A stretch of DNA of 16,237 nt, taken from the NCBI GenBank assembly GCA_041572275.1, contig JBFFSQ010000054.1:1-16237 (forward strand), given 5' to 3'. Under the pieces are notes generated by a model that was given only the letters and a program-made list of their open reading frames with translations, did no database searches and was not told the origin of the DNA. Shown here in pieces: positions 1-8,178 of the stretch; the first letter of the stretch is position 1, and each line of letters begins with the position of its first letter. Position numbers and translations under genes: made by a program. This DNA is from JBFFSQ01 sp041572275. GTDB lineage: Bacteria; Pseudomonadota; Gammaproteobacteria; SZUA-229.

Positions 1-454
1 CTCCGGACATACCGATAGGCTCACGCACACCCTCCTGATCATCAATCACGAATTCCTGGGGTAAGATATGCAAAATACGTTGATCAGCAGGGATCGCTAC
101 AGCACGCGCAGCATCAATAACGCGGTCCAGATCCGAATCACTAACCTCACGGTCCTTGATGGCAACGATACCGTGAGAATTAATACTCTTGATATGACTA
201 CCTGCAATTCCTGCATACACAGAATTGATCTGACAACCGGCCATGAGCTCGGCTTCTTCTATCGCCCGTTGTATTGACTGAACCGTTGACTCAATATTTA
301 CCACAACTCCCTTTTTCAGGCCTCGTGATGGGTGCGAGCCCAGACCAATAATATCGATATCACCGCTACTGTTAACCTCGCCGACAATAGCAACCACCTT
401 GGACGTTCCGATATCCAGGCCAACAATCAAGTTTTTATCAGTTTTTTTGTTCAT
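1..454 (-). CDS. ftsA: Cell division protein FtsA, N-terminal 151 residues (gene runs off the window edge)
   Basis: FtsA is an actin-like ATPase that tethers FtsZ to the inner membrane and helps recruit and activate the late divisome. The frame opens with ATG at 454 (MNKKTDKNLIVGLDIGTSKV) and stays open to the edge of the window. The last complete codon is at 4-2, so the C-terminal half and the membrane-targeting helix are not visible. The phosphate-1 nucleotide-binding segment GLDIGTSK is at residues 12-19. Further FtsA-like segments are PSRGLKKG (about 42-49), the RAIEEAELMAGCQI helix and the ILPQEFVIDDQEGVREPIGMSG stretch that ends the window. The sequence follows E. coli FtsA almost colinearly from residue 1. 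An AGGAG at 470-466, inside the end of ftsQ, is a plausible ribosome binding site. The gap from the ftsQ stop is 6 nt. ftsZ would be expected next but lies outside. Identity is very secure; only completeness is unknown. Confidence 0.97.
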   Translation of the reverse strand, partial: MNKKTDKNLIVGLDIGTSKVVAIVGEVNSSGDIDIIGLGSHPSRGLKKGVVVNIESTVQSIQRAIEEAELMAGCQINSVYAGIAGSHIKSINSHGIVAIKDREVSDSDLDRVIDAARAVAIPADQRILHILPQEFVIDDQEGVREPIGMSG

Positions 455-460
455 ACCCTT

Positions 461-1258
461 TTATACTCCTCGGCCCTGTTGTTCCTGTTTCCAGGCAACG
501 GCAAAGCCGTTGGTATAACGCATATCAATATGTTTAATCTGTTCATTCTTTTTCTGTAAATGCTGCTTATAGACATCGACAAAACGATGTAAGCGCTCAC
601 TCCGACTATGCCGTCCCAAACGCAACTCCAGCCCTGACTCCATATACAGCACCCAGGACCGGCGTTCATCCTGCAGGATTTTACTGATCATCAAGCCTGA
701 CTCCATCAGCCAGGCCTGCATCCGTGCCAGCTCCTTCAACATCTCCTCATGTTGCCCCTGAGGCCCAATCAACACTGGCAGCACCATGTCACGGCTCAGA
801 CCATTTGGCTCAAAAACCTCTGCACGTGAACTGACCAACTGCCTTTCTCCCCAGTAGGCTACTGCCTGTTTTTCAATCACCCGAATAGTCAAGGCATCAG
901 GCCAGGTCCGTCGTATCGACAAATCCTCTACCCAGGGCAGATTAATCAATGCATTCCTCACATCCACCAGATTGACGGTGAAGAAACCACCGCTGACATG
1001 TGGCAATGCCCGCTCCTGCAAATCCTGCGTCGACAAATGCTTAAACTCACCCTCAATCTGAACTCTTTCGATCGGCAAGAGTTGGTCGATATCGATCTGT
1101 TGCTGAAGCCATACCAACGCCACAGTCAGACCCGACAATAACACCCCGACTTTTAGCCACCGACTCTGTAATAACGGCATGACATGCGCTAGCCACTGAC
1201 GACCTTGCTTCTGTCGGGACTTGGACCTGCCTCTCACCGCATGACTTCGCTTTGCCAT
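461..1258 (-). CDS. ftsQ: Cell division protein FtsQ (divisome scaffold)
   Basis: FtsQ is a bitopic inner-membrane protein that joins FtsB and FtsL and links early and late divisome proteins. The 265-residue product is close to the E. coli length (276). It shows the expected layout: a basic cytoplasmic tail (residues 1-35, rich in R and K), one membrane segment (about 36-52), then a periplasmic POTRA domain (about 62-130, starting PIERVQIEGEFKHLS and containing NLPWVEDLSIRRTWPDALTIRVIEKQAVAYW), followed by the beta domain. The PWV...R..WPD.L.I...E..A.A.W pattern is characteristic of FtsQ. The ATG at 1258 shares one base with the TAA stop of ddlB (TAATG). This places it between ddlB and ftsA, as in E. 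coli. The extreme C-terminus is rich in Q, R and G and less conserved. Confidence 0.97.
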   Translation of the reverse strand: MAKRSHAVRGRSKSRQKQGRQWLAHVMPLLQSRWLKVGVLLSGLTVALVWLQQQIDIDQLLPIERVQIEGEFKHLSTQDLQERALPHVSGGFFTVNLVDVRNALINLPWVEDLSIRRTWPDALTIRVIEKQAVAYWGERQLVSSRAEVFEPNGLSRDMVLPVLIGPQGQHEEMLKELARMQAWLMESGLMISKILQDERRSWVLYMESGLELRLGRHSRSERLHRFVDVYKQHLQKKNEQIKHIDMRYTNGFAVAWKQEQQGRGV

Positions 1259-2166
1259 TAGTCCAGTGTTCCCCGCAGTATCTCAATCACCAGTGCTTCA
1301 AAATCAATACCCGCCTGTTTAGCAGCCATTGGTACCAGACTATGATCCGTCATCCCCGGGACTGTATTCACTTCAATCAGCCAGGGCTGTTCAAATTCAT
1401 CGAGCATAAAATCCACCCGACCCCAGCCCTTGGCATGGGTCGTTTTAAACGCTTTCAACACGAGCTCGCCCAGCTCATGCTCCTGCTCATCTGACAGACC
1501 ACAGGGACAATGATATTGGGTACCGCTATCATCATATTTCGCCTTGTAGTCATAAAAATCCCGCGGCGTTTCCAGGCGAATCATGGGTAACACACGCTCA
1601 CCCAATATCGCCGCTGTATATTCCTGTCCGGTTACAAATTTCTCCGCGATCACATGACCCACACAATCATTTGCACGAGTCCAGGCTGCCAGCATATCGT
1701 CTGCTTCAGTCACTTTACTGATACCGATACTGGAACCTTCCAGCACAGGCTTAATCATCAAGGGCAACCCCAATGATTCGACAGCTTCCTGACAGTCTGC
1801 TGCGGTCTCCAATATTCTGTACTCAGGCGTTGGCAAACCAACACCATGCCAGAGCTGCTTGGTCAGCAATTTATCCATCGATAAGGCAGAGCCTAAAACA
1901 CCGCTACCGGTATAGGGCAGCTGCAACACATCGAGAACACCCTGTATCACACCATCTTCACCACCGCGACCATGCAAAATATTAAACACCCGGTCAAACT
2001 TGCTGCTTGCCAACTGTTCATGGATGTTACGATTAACATCGATACCATGGGCATCAACACCCTGTTTCTGTAACGCCGCAAGTACGGCACGACCACTGTT
2101 TAACGACACCTCACGTTCCGCAGACCAGCCCCCCATCAACACTGCTACTTTGCCAAAATCATCCAT
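1258..2166 (-). CDS. ddlB: D-alanine--D-alanine ligase, DdlB type
   Basis: This cytoplasmic ATP-grasp enzyme makes D-Ala-D-Ala, the dipeptide that MurF adds to the peptidoglycan precursor. The 302-residue length fits DdlB (306 in E. coli). Visible motifs: GGWSAEREVSLNSG near the N-terminus with the substrate-binding Glu at 17; HGRGGEDG at 65-72; YTGSGVLGSALSMDK at 85-99; the ATP-grasp segment KPVLEGSSIGI at 139-149; the omega-loop AKY at 209-211, whose Tyr matches the E. coli Tyr that specifies D-Ala rather than D-lactate; and the metal-binding RVDFM/EVNTVPGMTDHS segment near 250-276. The start ATG at 2166 shares one base with the murB TGA. The Tyr in the omega loop supports an ordinary D-Ala-D-Ala (vancomycin-sensitive type) ligase. 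That is a family inference. Confidence 0.97.
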   Translation of the reverse strand: MDDFGKVAVLMGGWSAEREVSLNSGRAVLAALQKQGVDAHGIDVNRNIHEQLASSKFDRVFNILHGRGGEDGVIQGVLDVLQLPYTGSGVLGSALSMDKLLTKQLWHGVGLPTPEYRILETAADCQEAVESLGLPLMIKPVLEGSSIGISKVTEADDMLAAWTRANDCVGHVIAEKFVTGQEYTAAILGERVLPMIRLETPRDFYDYKAKYDDSGTQYHCPCGLSDEQEHELGELVLKAFKTTHAKGWGRVDFMLDEFEQPWLIEVNTVPGMTDHSLVPMAAKQAGIDFEALVIEILRGTLD

Positions 2167-3065
2167 CAGGCTGGCTCCCCGACTATTTTGACTTCCGTGT
2201 GCAGGTCCACACCGTGCTTCAACTTGACCTGTTGTTGCACATAAGCAATCAGTGTTTCCACATCCCTGGCACTGGCCTTGTTGGTATTGATAATAAAATT
2301 TGCGTGCTTTTCTGATACCACAGCACCACCAATCTGTTTACCCTTCAAACCACAATCTTCAATCAGGCGAGCCGCATAATCACCTTGTGGATTCCTGAAC
2401 ACTGAACCACAACTCGGCAAACCAGTAGGTTGGGTTGCTGCTCGCTTATCCAACAACTGACGAATATTTTCAGCAGCCTTTGCACCATCACCCGACTTGA
2501 ATTTCAAAATCGCCGATACAAACCACTCCTTATCACGCCCTTTCACCGTTCGATAACCAATTGAAAAATCGTCTGGTTGGCGGGTGAATACGTGCCCTTG
2601 TCGATCCATCGTGATCACAGATTCAACAAAGTCCCAGGTTTCACTACCAAAAGCACCGGCATTCATGGCCAGAGCCCCGCCTAACAAACCAGGGATACCG
2701 GCAAAAAACTCACCGCCCACTAAATCATGCTTACTGCAATAGCGAGCCAACTTTGCGCAGCTGGTTCCGGCACCCACCTCTATGCGCTCACCATCCAACA
2801 GCTGGATATCAGACAAACTGCCTTTCAGGGCAATTACGGTTCCGCGAACACCACCATCTCGAACCAGTAAATTGCTACCCAGCCCCAGCCACATAACAGG
2901 CTCCTGCTCAGGTAAAGCCGCCAGATATTTCGACAGATCCTCAATATCTGCCGGTGTATAGTAATGATCTGCAACGCCACCAATACGCCAGCTGGTATGT
3001 TTCGACATAGGTTCGTTCAGCTTCATCTCACCACGCCATGGCTGTTCGTTCATTGCTGCCATCAT
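2166..3065 (-). CDS. murB: UDP-N-acetylenolpyruvoylglucosamine reductase, short (type II-like) MurB
   Basis: MurB is a cytoplasmic FAD enzyme that uses NADPH to reduce UDP-GlcNAc-enolpyruvate to UDP-MurNAc. At 299 residues it is much shorter than E. coli MurB (342), which fits the type II class that lacks the extra type I insertion. Motifs seen: NTSWRIGG-like SKHTSWRIGG (21-30); the FAD-binding GLGSNLLVRDGG (61-72); the GIPGLLGGALAMNAGAFG segment (123-140); YRTVKG with the catalytic Arg at 172; SCGSVFRNP with the catalytic Ser at 221, which protonates the substrate; GGAVVSEKHANFIINT (246-261); and the final catalytic Glu at 291 in HTEVKIVG. The ATG at 3065 overlaps the murC TGA by 4 nt. ATGs at codons 2 and 5 are possible alternative starts. 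murB sits between murC and ddlB, unlike E. coli, where it lies elsewhere on the chromosome. Confidence 0.96.
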   Translation of the reverse strand: MMAAMNEQPWRGEMKLNEPMSKHTSWRIGGVADHYYTPADIEDLSKYLAALPEQEPVMWLGLGSNLLVRDGGVRGTVIALKGSLSDIQLLDGERIEVGAGTSCAKLARYCSKHDLVGGEFFAGIPGLLGGALAMNAGAFGSETWDFVESVITMDRQGHVFTRQPDDFSIGYRTVKGRDKEWFVSAILKFKSGDGAKAAENIRQLLDKRAATQPTGLPSCGSVFRNPQGDYAARLIEDCGLKGKQIGGAVVSEKHANFIINTNKASARDVETLIAYVQQQVKLKHGVDLHTEVKIVGEPA

Positions 3066-4480
3066 GCTGACACCTCCGCCAGCTGTTGTGACAGTTGCGC
3101 GGCCATAGCACCAATGCTGCCAGCACCCAGGGTCAGCAATACGTCCCCATCTTCCAGTACATCCATCAGCGCCTCAGGCAAGGACTGAATATCCTCGACA
3201 AACACTGGATTAACTCGGCCCCGGGCGCGGATGGCGGCACATAAGGCTCGCCCATCCGCTCCGGCAATACTCTCTTCACCCGCTGAATACACCTCTGTAA
3301 CCAGCAAAGTATCGGTATCAGCCAGGACACGACTGAAATCTTCAAACAGGTCTCGCGTTCGGGTGTATCGATGCGGCTGGAATGCTACCACCAGGCGTCT
3401 ATCGGCCCAACCAGTTCGACAAGCCGCCAATGTCGCCGCTATTTCAGTCGGGTGATGTCCATAATCATCAATCAGCAGAATACTGCCCTTAGGCGTCGTG
3501 ATTTCACCATACTGTTGCATACGACGCCCAATACCCTGAAACTGAGCGAGTCCTGTCTGGATATCCTTTTCTTCAACCCCCAGCAAATGAGCAACCGTAA
3601 TGGCTGCAAGCGCGTTAAGCACATTGTGACGCCCTGGCATATTCAACATCACCTCAAATGCCTCATCACGATCGGGCAGACTCACTTCAAAACTGCACTG
3701 CATACCGTCGCAATGTACATTACAGGCTTTCACATCAGCATCATGCTCTATGCCATAGGTCAACACCGGTCGTGATACATCTGGCAGAACCTTGCGTACT
3801 TCATCATCATCCAGACACATGATTGCATGACCATAGAAAGGCAAATGATGAAGAAACTCCACAAAGGCATGGCGATAATGATCAAAATCACCACCATAGG
3901 TTTCCAGATGATCAGCATCAATATTTGTCACCACTGAGATCATCGGCTGTAACAGCAGAAACGATGCGTCGCTTTCATCAGCCTCAGCCACCAGATAACG
4001 ACCAGCACCAAGACGGGCATTGGTCGAGGCACTGTTGAGCTTGCCCCCGATCACAAACGTTGGGTCCAACCGGCCTTCTGTCAGCAGACTGGCCACAAGG
4101 CTGGTCGTCGTTGTTTTTCCATGGGTGCCAGCTATTGCAATGCCATATCGGAATCGCATAATTTCAGCCAGCATTTCTGCACGTCGAATCACCGGGACAT
4201 GACGTTCACGGGCAGCCACCACCTCGGGATTATCCTCAGGTACCGCTGTAGAAATCACCACAACTTCAGCGCTTTCAATGTTTTCAGCTGCATGACCCAG
4301 GAATATCTCTGCGCCCAGTCCCTGTAAACGCTGGGTGGCGACATTTGAGCCCAGATCCGAACCACTGACCTCATAATCTAGATTGATCAGCACCTCTGCA
4401 ATTCCACTCATACCGGCTCCACCGATACCTACAAAATGCACTCGACGAATTTTTCTCATGGGATGGGATTCGATCAGCAT
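3062..4480 (-). CDS. murC: UDP-N-acetylmuramate--L-alanine ligase
   Basis: MurC is a cytoplasmic ATP-dependent Mur ligase that attaches the first residue, L-Ala, to UDP-MurNAc. From the ATG at 4480 it has 472 residues (E. coli 491). The N-terminal UDP-binding Rossmann motif is HFVGIGGAGMSGIAEVL (15-31). The central-domain P-loop is AGTHGKTTTTS (117-127). ADESDASF, VVTNIDADHLETY and the C-terminal IDDYGHHPTEIAATL and AFQPHRYTRT segments are MurC-specific. An in-frame GTG at 4504 would add 8 residues but lies 24 nt further inside murG. I chose 4480 because an AGGAGG lies 6 nt before it. The start overlaps the end of murG by 7 nt. Another in-frame ATG at 4459 (MRKIRRVHF) has less support. Confidence 0.96.
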   Translation of the reverse strand: MLIESHPMRKIRRVHFVGIGGAGMSGIAEVLINLDYEVSGSDLGSNVATQRLQGLGAEIFLGHAAENIESAEVVVISTAVPEDNPEVVAARERHVPVIRRAEMLAEIMRFRYGIAIAGTHGKTTTTSLVASLLTEGRLDPTFVIGGKLNSASTNARLGAGRYLVAEADESDASFLLLQPMISVVTNIDADHLETYGGDFDHYRHAFVEFLHHLPFYGHAIMCLDDDEVRKVLPDVSRPVLTYGIEHDADVKACNVHCDGMQCSFEVSLPDRDEAFEVMLNMPGRHNVLNALAAITVAHLLGVEEKDIQTGLAQFQGIGRRMQQYGEITTPKGSILLIDDYGHHPTEIAATLAACRTGWADRRLVVAFQPHRYTRTRDLFEDFSRVLADTDTLLVTEVYSAGEESIAGADGRALCAAIRARGRVNPVFVEDIQSLPEALMDVLEDGDVLLTLGAGSIGAMAAQLSQQLAEVSA

Positions 4481-5559
4481 GCTACCCCTCCTGCCTTCAA
4501 ACACTGTTCGGCGACCAATCGAGTGGATTCCGGCATACCTAACTGACGTGCCTTTATCGCCATTTCATTCAGAACTTCACGGGGCATTTCACTGAAGAAC
4601 GTCTGTAAATCAACCGCATTCAAAGCATCCTGCTGAACCAGACGCGCTGCCCCCTGGTCGCTTAAATAACGCGCATTAAAGGTCTGGTGATCATCCACCG
4701 CATAAGGGTAAGGCACCAGTATCGAGGCTACACCAGCTGCAGCCAATTCAGCCACAGTCATGGCCCCGGCACGACACAAGACCAGGTCAGCCCAGGCATA
4801 GGCTTCAGCCATATCATCAATATAAGCAACCACATCTGCCTCGATACCATTTTGCTGGTAGTTCGCCAGCGCCTGCTGCAAATTTTTAGGTCCGGCCTGA
4901 TGCCTAACCTGTGGACGCTCCCCTTCACTGATCAGCGCCAATGCCTGAGGCACCACTTCATTCAATTTCGCTGCGCCCAGGCTACCGCCAAATACCAGCA
5001 AGCGCACTGGCCCCGTACGATTTTTAAATCGCTGCTCAGGTTCTGCTAGCGCACAAATGTCTGCCCGTACTGGATTGCCTACATGCAGGGCCGCTTGTTT
5101 GAAACTACCCGGGAAAGCCTGCATCACTGTGTTTGCCAGTTTTGCCAGCAGACGATTAGTCAAACCAGGAATTGCATTTTGTTCATGGATTAACAACGGC
5201 TTCCTCAACAGCCAGGCCACCAGGCCACCCGGACCAGAGACAAAGCCGCCCATTCCAAGCACCGCACATGGATTTCGCTTGATCAATATTGCTAACGCCT
5301 GTACACAAGCCCGCAACAATTTGAACGGCGCCAATAGCAATGTCATCGTACCTTTGCCACGCAAACCACTCACACCTAACCAGTCCACTGCAATACCTGC
5401 TGCTGGCACCAGTCGTGCCTCTATACCTTTCTGTGTTCCCAGCCAGATCACAGGAACTCCACGTTGCTGTAACTCATCAGCAACTGCCAATGCGGGATAC
5501 ACATGACCACCAGTACCACCGGCCATAATCATGACTGGACGCTGCGTGTCTGATGTCAT
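4474..5559 (-). CDS. murG: UDP-GlcNAc:undecaprenyl-PP-MurNAc-pentapeptide GlcNAc transferase (lipid II synthase)
   Basis: MurG is a GT-B (GT28) glycosyltransferase bound to the cytoplasmic face of the inner membrane; it converts lipid I to lipid II. The 361 residues match the family (E. coli 355). Seen in order: the glycine-rich loop MAGGTGGHVYPALAVA (12-26); GVSGLRGKG (62-70); the second glycine-rich region MGGFVSGPGG (103-112); LIHEQNAIPGLTNR (123-136); HVGNPVR (159-165); the C-domain FGGSLGA (190-196); RAGAMTVAELAAAG (263-276), which contacts the UDP-sugar; and VPYPYAVDDHQTFNA (282-296). The ATG at 5559 overlaps the ftsW TGA by 4 nt. A strong GAGGAGG ribosome binding site lies just upstream, inside ftsW. 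Confidence 0.97.
   Translation of the reverse strand: MTSDTQRPVMIMAGGTGGHVYPALAVADELQQRGVPVIWLGTQKGIEARLVPAAGIAVDWLGVSGLRGKGTMTLLLAPFKLLRACVQALAILIKRNPCAVLGMGGFVSGPGGLVAWLLRKPLLIHEQNAIPGLTNRLLAKLANTVMQAFPGSFKQAALHVGNPVRADICALAEPEQRFKNRTGPVRLLVFGGSLGAAKLNEVVPQALALISEGERPQVRHQAGPKNLQQALANYQQNGIEADVVAYIDDMAEAYAWADLVLCRAGAMTVAELAAAGVASILVPYPYAVDDHQTFNARYLSDQGAARLVQQDALNAVDLQTFFSEMPREVLNEMAIKARQLGMPESTRLVAEQCLKAGGVAC
4485..4492 (-). promoter_or_regulatory. Strong ribosome binding site deciding the murC start
   Basis: AGGAGGGG on the minus strand, inside the end of murG, puts a full AGGAGG 6 nt before the ATG at 4480. This favours 4480 over the in-frame GTG at 4504. Confidence 0.75.
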
Positions 5560-6806
5560 GCCGCCTCCTCAAACACATCCTGCAAACGAGCAGGTTTCTT
5601 CTTCGTCTTCACCGGTTTACGACGGTTCTTCGAACGCGTCATAGCCTGACCAGTGCTGCACTCGTAATATATACGCAACAACAATCCCGTAGCAGCACAA
5701 ACGACAATCAGACTACTTCCGCCATAGCTAATAAAAGGTAAGGTCAACCCCTTGGTAGGCAGTACCCCCATGTTCACACCAATATTAATAAAGGCCTGTA
5801 AACCCAGCCAGATACCGATGCCATAGGCCAGATAAGCGGAAAACTGGTTGCCATGTAATTCAGCCTTATGGGCGATCATGAACGCTCTGAACACCAGGAC
5901 ACCAAATAAAGCGATCACCAGTGTTACCCCTAACAGTCCCAGCTCTTCCGCCATGACGGCAAATACGAAATCTGTGTGGGCCTCGGGTAAATAAAATAGT
6001 TTCTGTACACTGCCGCCCAAACCAGATCCAGTCCAGCCTCCCGACCCTATAGCAATCAATGACTGAGTTAGCTGAAAACCACTATCAAATGGATCGGCCC
6101 ACGGATTCACAAAGGCGGTAAGGCGCTGCATACGATACTCTGAAGTCATCACCAACATGCTTGCCGCACCACCAAACAACAGCATTATGGTTAAAAACTG
6201 GGTGAAACGGACACCACCCAGGAACATCATGCCCAACACCGTAGTCATGATGACGACCGAAGCACCAAAGTCTGGCTCCATCAGCAAAAACAGACATACC
6301 AGCCCTACCATGACCATGGGCTTCAAAAAACCAGACAAGCTTGAACGTACTTCTTCACCATGGCGCACAAGATACCCAGCGACGTATATCAACAAAAACA
6401 GTTTCACCACTTCCGATACTTGCAGATTGAATAAGCCCAGTGGAATCCAGCGTGTAGAACCATTCACGGTTTTTCCAATTCCGGGCAACAACACCAGCAT
6501 TACCAGGAAAAACGCAAAGCCGAGTAAAGCCATGCCCGATTTTTCCCAGTACACCAATCGCACTTTCAGCATAAAAATGATTGCCACAATGCCAATCGCC
6601 GCCGCAAAGGCCTGACGATGCAAATAATAAAACGGTGTGGCGATTTGACGATCGGCTACAGTAATTGAAGCCGACGCCACCATCACCATACCCAGGCACA
6701 GCAAAGCCAGGGTCACACCAATTAATACAGGATCGAGCCCTTCGGCAAAGATTGTTTTTTTCGGTTTCTCGATCGAACGATTTGACAGCGGCATAATCAG
6801 GCTCAT
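5556..6806 (-). CDS. ftsW: SEDS peptidoglycan glycosyltransferase FtsW
   Basis: FtsW is the septal SEDS-family glycosyltransferase that polymerises lipid II together with FtsI. The 416-residue length matches E. coli (414). About ten hydrophobic segments are visible, beginning near residue 25. Family motifs include GKTVNGSTRWIPLG (111-124), QVSEVVKLFLLIYVAGYL (129-146), FLLMEPDFGASVV (173-185), NPWADPFDSGFQLTQSLIAIGSGG (234-257), LPEAHTDFVFAVMAEELG (273-290) and the signature NIGVNMGVLPTKGLTLPFISYGGSSL (341-366). Asp279 in AHTDF aligns with the catalytic Asp of SEDS proteins. The C-terminal tail (390-407) is strongly basic (RSKNRRKPVKTKKKPAR) and probably cytoplasmic. The ATG at 6806 overlaps the murD TGA by 4 nt; an ATG at codon 5 is an alternative start. 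Position between murD and murG, in a cluster with FtsI, argues for FtsW rather than RodA. Confidence 0.97.
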   Translation of the reverse strand: MSLIMPLSNRSIEKPKKTIFAEGLDPVLIGVTLALLCLGMVMVASASITVADRQIATPFYYLHRQAFAAAIGIVAIIFMLKVRLVYWEKSGMALLGFAFFLVMLVLLPGIGKTVNGSTRWIPLGLFNLQVSEVVKLFLLIYVAGYLVRHGEEVRSSLSGFLKPMVMVGLVCLFLLMEPDFGASVVIMTTVLGMMFLGGVRFTQFLTIMLLFGGAASMLVMTSEYRMQRLTAFVNPWADPFDSGFQLTQSLIAIGSGGWTGSGLGGSVQKLFYLPEAHTDFVFAVMAEELGLLGVTLVIALFGVLVFRAFMIAHKAELHGNQFSAYLAYGIGIWLGLQAFINIGVNMGVLPTKGLTLPFISYGGSSLIVVCAATGLLLRIYYECSTGQAMTRSKNRRKPVKTKKKPARLQDVFEEAA

Positions 6807-8161
6807 AACAATGCCTCCACCGCCTGCACAAACATCTCACCTCTGTGTGCGAAACCTTTAAACATATCAAAACTGGCACAGGCCGGAGATAACAGAACAC
6901 TGTCACCCGGTTGTGCCTGCTCGGCTGCCATCGCCACCGCCTCTGTCATATTCTCGGCATAGACTACAGGCACCACCTGACCCAGAGCCTGATCAATCAT
7001 GGCAGCATCTTCACCTATCAACACGACGCTTCGCACCCGTGCCTGTACAGCTGACTTAAGCGCACTGAAATCCGCGTCTTTCGCCTGGCCACCAGCGATA
7101 AGAATTATTTTGTTCTTAACATTCAAGCCTTCAATGGCCGCCAAAGTGGCACCGACATTGGTCCCCTTTGAATCGTTATACCAACTCACCTGGTTTTTAT
7201 CGGCCACCCATTGACTTCGGTGCGGCAACCCCGGGAACTGACGCAACGTTTGCAGCATGACATCCATTTCGATACCAGCCGCCTCACCAAGGGCCAGGGC
7301 AGCCAAAGCATTGGCCGTATTGTGACGTCCGCCCATGCGTAACTCATGCTCTGCAATCAATGCCTGCTCACCACAGCATAACCAGTACCGCCCCTCTATT
7401 TGTCGCAAACCAAAATCATGCCCAACTGGCTCTTGTAAAGTAAAACCAGTGACATTATCCTCATCCGTCGCCATCTGTTTCACCCGAACATCATCTCGAT
7501 TTATCACCGCCACCTTACAATTCTGATAAACACCGGCTTTCACCCGCGCATAGTGGTCGTAACTATCATAGCGATCCAGATGATCTGGACTGATATTCAG
7601 TACTGTCGCAGCAACAGGCTTCAAACTATGCAAGGTTTCCAGCTGAAAACTGGATAACTCAAGAACATACAACTCCCTATCTGCACGTAATAGATCCAAC
7701 GCTGGACTACCCAGATTACCGCCAACAGCAACCTTAAGACCTGCATTTTTTGCCATGTCTCCAACCAGCGTGGTCACCGTACTCTTGCCATTTGAACCGG
7801 TGATAGCAATCACCGGTGCATTCACCTGTTGCGCAAATAGCTCAATATCACCGATCACCTCGACACCCTGAGCTTGTGCCTGCTGAATCACCGGCTCAGC
7901 AATGGCAACCCCGGGACTCACGACCAGCTGTTTCGCAGCACAGAAAATGGCCTCATCAAACACCCCGGTATATACCGGCACATCTGGAAACTCGGCCGTT
8001 AATTGTTCAAGGCCTGGGGGCTGTTGCCGGCTATCGGCCACTGCCACTGTTTCTCCCGCATGTTTTAAATGACGCACAACAGACAGCCCGGTCACACCCA
8101 AACCAACGACCAGGATAAACGCTTGCTCAACTGTCAATGTATTTGCCATTGCTGCTGTCAT
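6803..8161 (-). CDS. murD: UDP-N-acetylmuramoylalanine--D-glutamate ligase
   Basis: MurD is a cytoplasmic Mur ligase that adds D-Glu to UDP-MurNAc-L-Ala. With the start at 8161 it has 452 residues (E. coli 438). Motifs: the N-terminal Rossmann loop ILVVGLGVTGLSVVRHL (16-32); VVSPGVA (80-86); the P-loop ITGSNGKSTVTTLVG (120-134); LELSSFQLE (167-175); LNISPDHLDRYDSYDHY (188-204), followed by Lys208, the likely carbamylated lysine; then WYNDSKGTNVGATLAAI and LLSPACASFDMFKGFAHRGEMF near the C-terminus. The frame is open further upstream into mraY, to 8266, but those residues do not resemble MurD. ATG 8161 (MTAAMANT) and ATG 8149 (MANT) are both possible and neither has a strong ribosome binding site. 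I prefer 8161 because its first codons match the starts of murE and murB. A 17-nt gap separates it from the mraY stop, the largest gap in the cluster. Confidence 0.96.
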   Translation of the reverse strand: MTAAMANTLTVEQAFILVVGLGVTGLSVVRHLKHAGETVAVADSRQQPPGLEQLTAEFPDVPVYTGVFDEAIFCAAKQLVVSPGVAIAEPVIQQAQAQGVEVIGDIELFAQQVNAPVIAITGSNGKSTVTTLVGDMAKNAGLKVAVGGNLGSPALDLLRADRELYVLELSSFQLETLHSLKPVAATVLNISPDHLDRYDSYDHYARVKAGVYQNCKVAVINRDDVRVKQMATDEDNVTGFTLQEPVGHDFGLRQIEGRYWLCCGEQALIAEHELRMGGRHNTANALAALALGEAAGIEMDVMLQTLRQFPGLPHRSQWVADKNQVSWYNDSKGTNVGATLAAIEGLNVKNKIILIAGGQAKDADFSALKSAVQARVRSVVLIGEDAAMIDQALGQVVPVVYAENMTEAVAMAAEQAQPGDSVLLSPACASFDMFKGFAHRGEMFVQAVEALL

Positions 8162-8178
8162 TTCTCGTACTAAAAACC

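Noticed and set aside
68..559. Plus-strand open frames and an alternative minus-strand frame over ftsA and the end of ftsQ
   Set aside because: The minus-strand translation from 454 matches FtsA over its full visible length; the other frames are shadows without recognisable domains or ribosome binding sites.
4481..4504. A GTG start for murC at 4504
   Set aside because: It would lengthen the overlap with murG to 31 nt, whereas the ATG at 4480 has an AGGAGG at ideal spacing.
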